Positions 62,166-64,000 of a DNA stretch of 64,000 nucleotides are shown in pieces (the stretch's first letter is position 1; every line of letters begins with the position of its first letter). This DNA comes from Bacteroidota bacterium (GTDB lineage: Bacteria > Bacteroidota > Bacteroidia > UKL13-3). Made by a program: the position numbers and the translations under genes. Below the pieces are notes generated by a model. It saw only the letters and a list, made by a program, of their open reading frames with translations. It did no database searches and had not been told where the DNA came from. Where the stretch lies: assembly GCA_025359805.1 (NCBI GenBank), contig JANYDU010000009.1:1-64000 (forward strand), read 5' to 3'.

Positions 62166-63251
62166 CTACTTAGGCGATTTATAAGCAACATAAATAGCTC
62201 CAATTAAAAATATCACATTGGGTGTCCATACAGCAAATGCTGGTGGCATCACATTAGTAAATCCAAGTGTGTTAAAAATTTGTGTGATTAACATGTAAGC
62301 AAACGTTACAAAAATTCCTATTCCTAAATGTGCACCAGTGCCCCCTCTAGATTTTTGAGATGATATAGCAACAGCCAAAAGTGTAACCACAAAAAATGAA
62401 AAAGGCATAGCTGTACGTTTGTATAATTCTACATAAAATTTATTTAAAAGTGGTGAACCTTTTTCACGTTCTTTTCTGATGTATTCATTTAGTTCAGGGT
62501 TTGTCATTGCCGATACGTATTGCGTTTTAACAATAAACTCATCTGGTTTAATATTAAGAACTGTATCTTTTAAAGCACCTTTAATAACTGTTTCCTTATC
62601 ACCATTAAATATACGTTGCTGAAAATTTTCTAAGCTCCATTTATTTAATTTTTTATTCCATAAAAGTCGGTTCGCAAAAATGCGTTGAGTAATTCTATCA
62701 TGCTCGTAATGTTCCATCGAAAGATTAAAGCCAATGCTATCAATATAATTAAAGGATTCCATGTGCATCACGGTTCCTTTATCAATTTGGCAATTAATAT
62801 TATCAGATTGTTTTTGTACTTTTTCTCTTATGTATTTATCTTCAAATGCATACCGATGTGTATCGGAAAGTGGAACTAAATAGGTGGTGCAAAACAAGAA
62901 CAACAAAAACAAAAAAGTGCAGGCAATAAAGTAAGGGCGTAAAAATCGTCTGTAATTTATACCACTGTTGAGTATGGCTATAATCTCTGTATTTTGAGCC
63001 ATCTTGGAGTTAAAAAATAATACAGAAAGAAAAACAAAAACAGGACAAAGTAAAGAAATGATATAAGGAATAAACCAAATGTAATAATCAAAAATAATGA
63101 CAAATAATGTGGGTTTACGTTTGATGAAATCATCAATTTTTTCTGATACATCAATAAAAATAGAAATAAGCGCAAAGATGCACACCGTGAAGAAAAACGT
63201 CTTCAAAAACTTTTTAATAATATACGAATCAATGATTGGCAATAGCCTCAT
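62166..63251 (-). CDS. LptF/LptG family permease
   Basis: 'IIDSYIIKKFLKTFFFTVCIFALISIFIDVSEKIDDFIKR', 'ILNSGINYRRFLRPY', C-terminal TMs; start at MRLLPIIDSY. Confidence 0.9.
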   Translation of the reverse strand: MRLLPIIDSYIIKKFLKTFFFTVCIFALISIFIDVSEKIDDFIKRKPTLFVIIFDYYIWFIPYIISLLCPVFVFLSVLFFNSKMAQNTEIIAILNSGINYRRFLRPYFIACTFLFLLFLFCTTYLVPLSDTHRYAFEDKYIREKVQKQSDNINCQIDKGTVMHMESFNYIDSIGFNLSMEHYEHDRITQRIFANRLLWNKKLNKWSLENFQQRIFNGDKETVIKGALKDTVLNIKPDEFIVKTQYVSAMTNPELNEYIRKEREKGSPLLNKFYVELYKRTAMPFSFFVVTLLAVAISSQKSRGGTGAHLGIGIFVTFAYMLITQIFNTLGFTNVMPPAFAVWTPNVIFLIGAIYVAYKSPK

Positions 63252-63318
63252 GGTAAATAGTTGTGTTTGGTAGTAAATAAATTTTAGTTTTGTTTCTGTT
63301 ACTAAAATCAAGCCATAC

Positions 63319-64000
63319 ATGTCGGTTGCTGCAATAATAAATTATTATCATCAAAACACGTTGCGAAGCATTTTAGCTGTTGCATTATTTGTAAGATTAT
63401 TGGCAGCTATTTTTTCTGCTGGTTATGGGTTTCATGACGATCATTTTATAACTGTTGAAGTTGCTCAATCGTGGATTGATGGTACCAATCGCGATAATTG
63501 GTTGCCAACAAATACGAATCATGCAGTTCCAAGTGGACATAGTTTAACATACCCGGGAATTTTATATGGAGTATTATTAACCTGCGAAAAAATAGGCATT
63601 TATGATCCTGCTATAAAAATGTTAATTGTTCGTTTGTTGCATGCTTTGTTCTCTATGTTGGTGGTGTATTTCGGATATAAAATCATTAAGGAATTATATG
63701 ATGAAAAATCAGCGGCATTTGCAGGTTGGTTGCTTGCATTGTTTTGGTTTATTCCGATGCTTAGTGTGCGTAATTTGGTGGAAGTAGTTTGTGTTCCTTT
63801 TTTGATGTGGGGCGTTTGGGTAATTGTTAAAAATAAAGAAAATAAATTGTTTCAGTTTTTATGGGCAGGGTTAATAATTGGCTTGGCATTTTCAATACGT
63901 TTTCAAACAAGTACTTTTATTGCAGGTTTAGGTTTAGTAATTCTTATTCAGAAAAAATTTACACATACAGTTTTATTTGGCATAGGTGTAGTTATTAGTA
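63319..64000 (+). CDS. GT-C fold membrane glycosyltransferase/mannosyltransferase-like protein, truncated by the window end
   Basis: Hand translation from ATG 63319: MSVAAIINYYHQNTLRSILAVALFVRLLAAIFSAGYGFHDDHFITVEVAQSWIDG...; open to the window end, so missing from the ORF track. Confidence 0.7.
   Translation, partial: MSVAAIINYYHQNTLRSILAVALFVRLLAAIFSAGYGFHDDHFITVEVAQSWIDGTNRDNWLPTNTNHAVPSGHSLTYPGILYGVLLTCEKIGIYDPAIKMLIVRLLHALFSMLVVYFGYKIIKELYDEKSAAFAGWLLALFWFIPMLSVRNLVEVVCVPFLMWGVWVIVKNKENKLFQFLWAGLIIGLAFSIRFQTSTFIAGLGLVILIQKKFTHTVLFGIGVVIS

Overview
The window is a chromosomal segment of an AT-rich Bacteroidota genome. I infer this from the many T9SS C-terminal sorting domains, TAnnTTTG-type promoters, a TonB-dependent receptor, and ECF sigma/anti-sigma pairs. 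It is mostly housekeeping: rpmH-rnpA-yidD, der, era, groESL, hisS, rplU-rpmA, secG, citrate synthase, isocitrate dehydrogenase, purD, LptE, an LptF/G-family permease, tRNA-fMet and tRNA-Val. I see no rRNA, CRISPR array, transposase or prophage. The most interesting items are: (i) an ECF sigma gene overlapping a gene for a protein predicted to span both membranes (anti-sigma-like N-terminus, one TM helix, long low-complexity periplasmic linker, C-terminal OM beta-barrel); (ii) a class III-like PHA synthase locus (phaE-like, phaC, hydrolase, divergent MaoC) with an extremely Met/Asn-rich PhaE-like subunit; (iii) two tandem T9SS 'choice-of-anchor' proteins, each with a CX4CH motif, divergent from a CXXCH lipoprotein; (iv) a CHRD protein built as 2 x 4 repeats by a ~1.52 kb internal duplication; (v) a bacterial deoxyhypusine-synthase-like protein that keeps the catalytic E-x3-W-G-K motif; (vi) an 11-bp-arm palindrome of the 'GAGACGTT...AACGTCTC' kind; (vii) near-identical promoter/leader sequences at rpmH and rplU; (viii) a frameshifted DUF1801 gene. 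All product calls come from reading the sequences and remembered family motifs; no searches were run.
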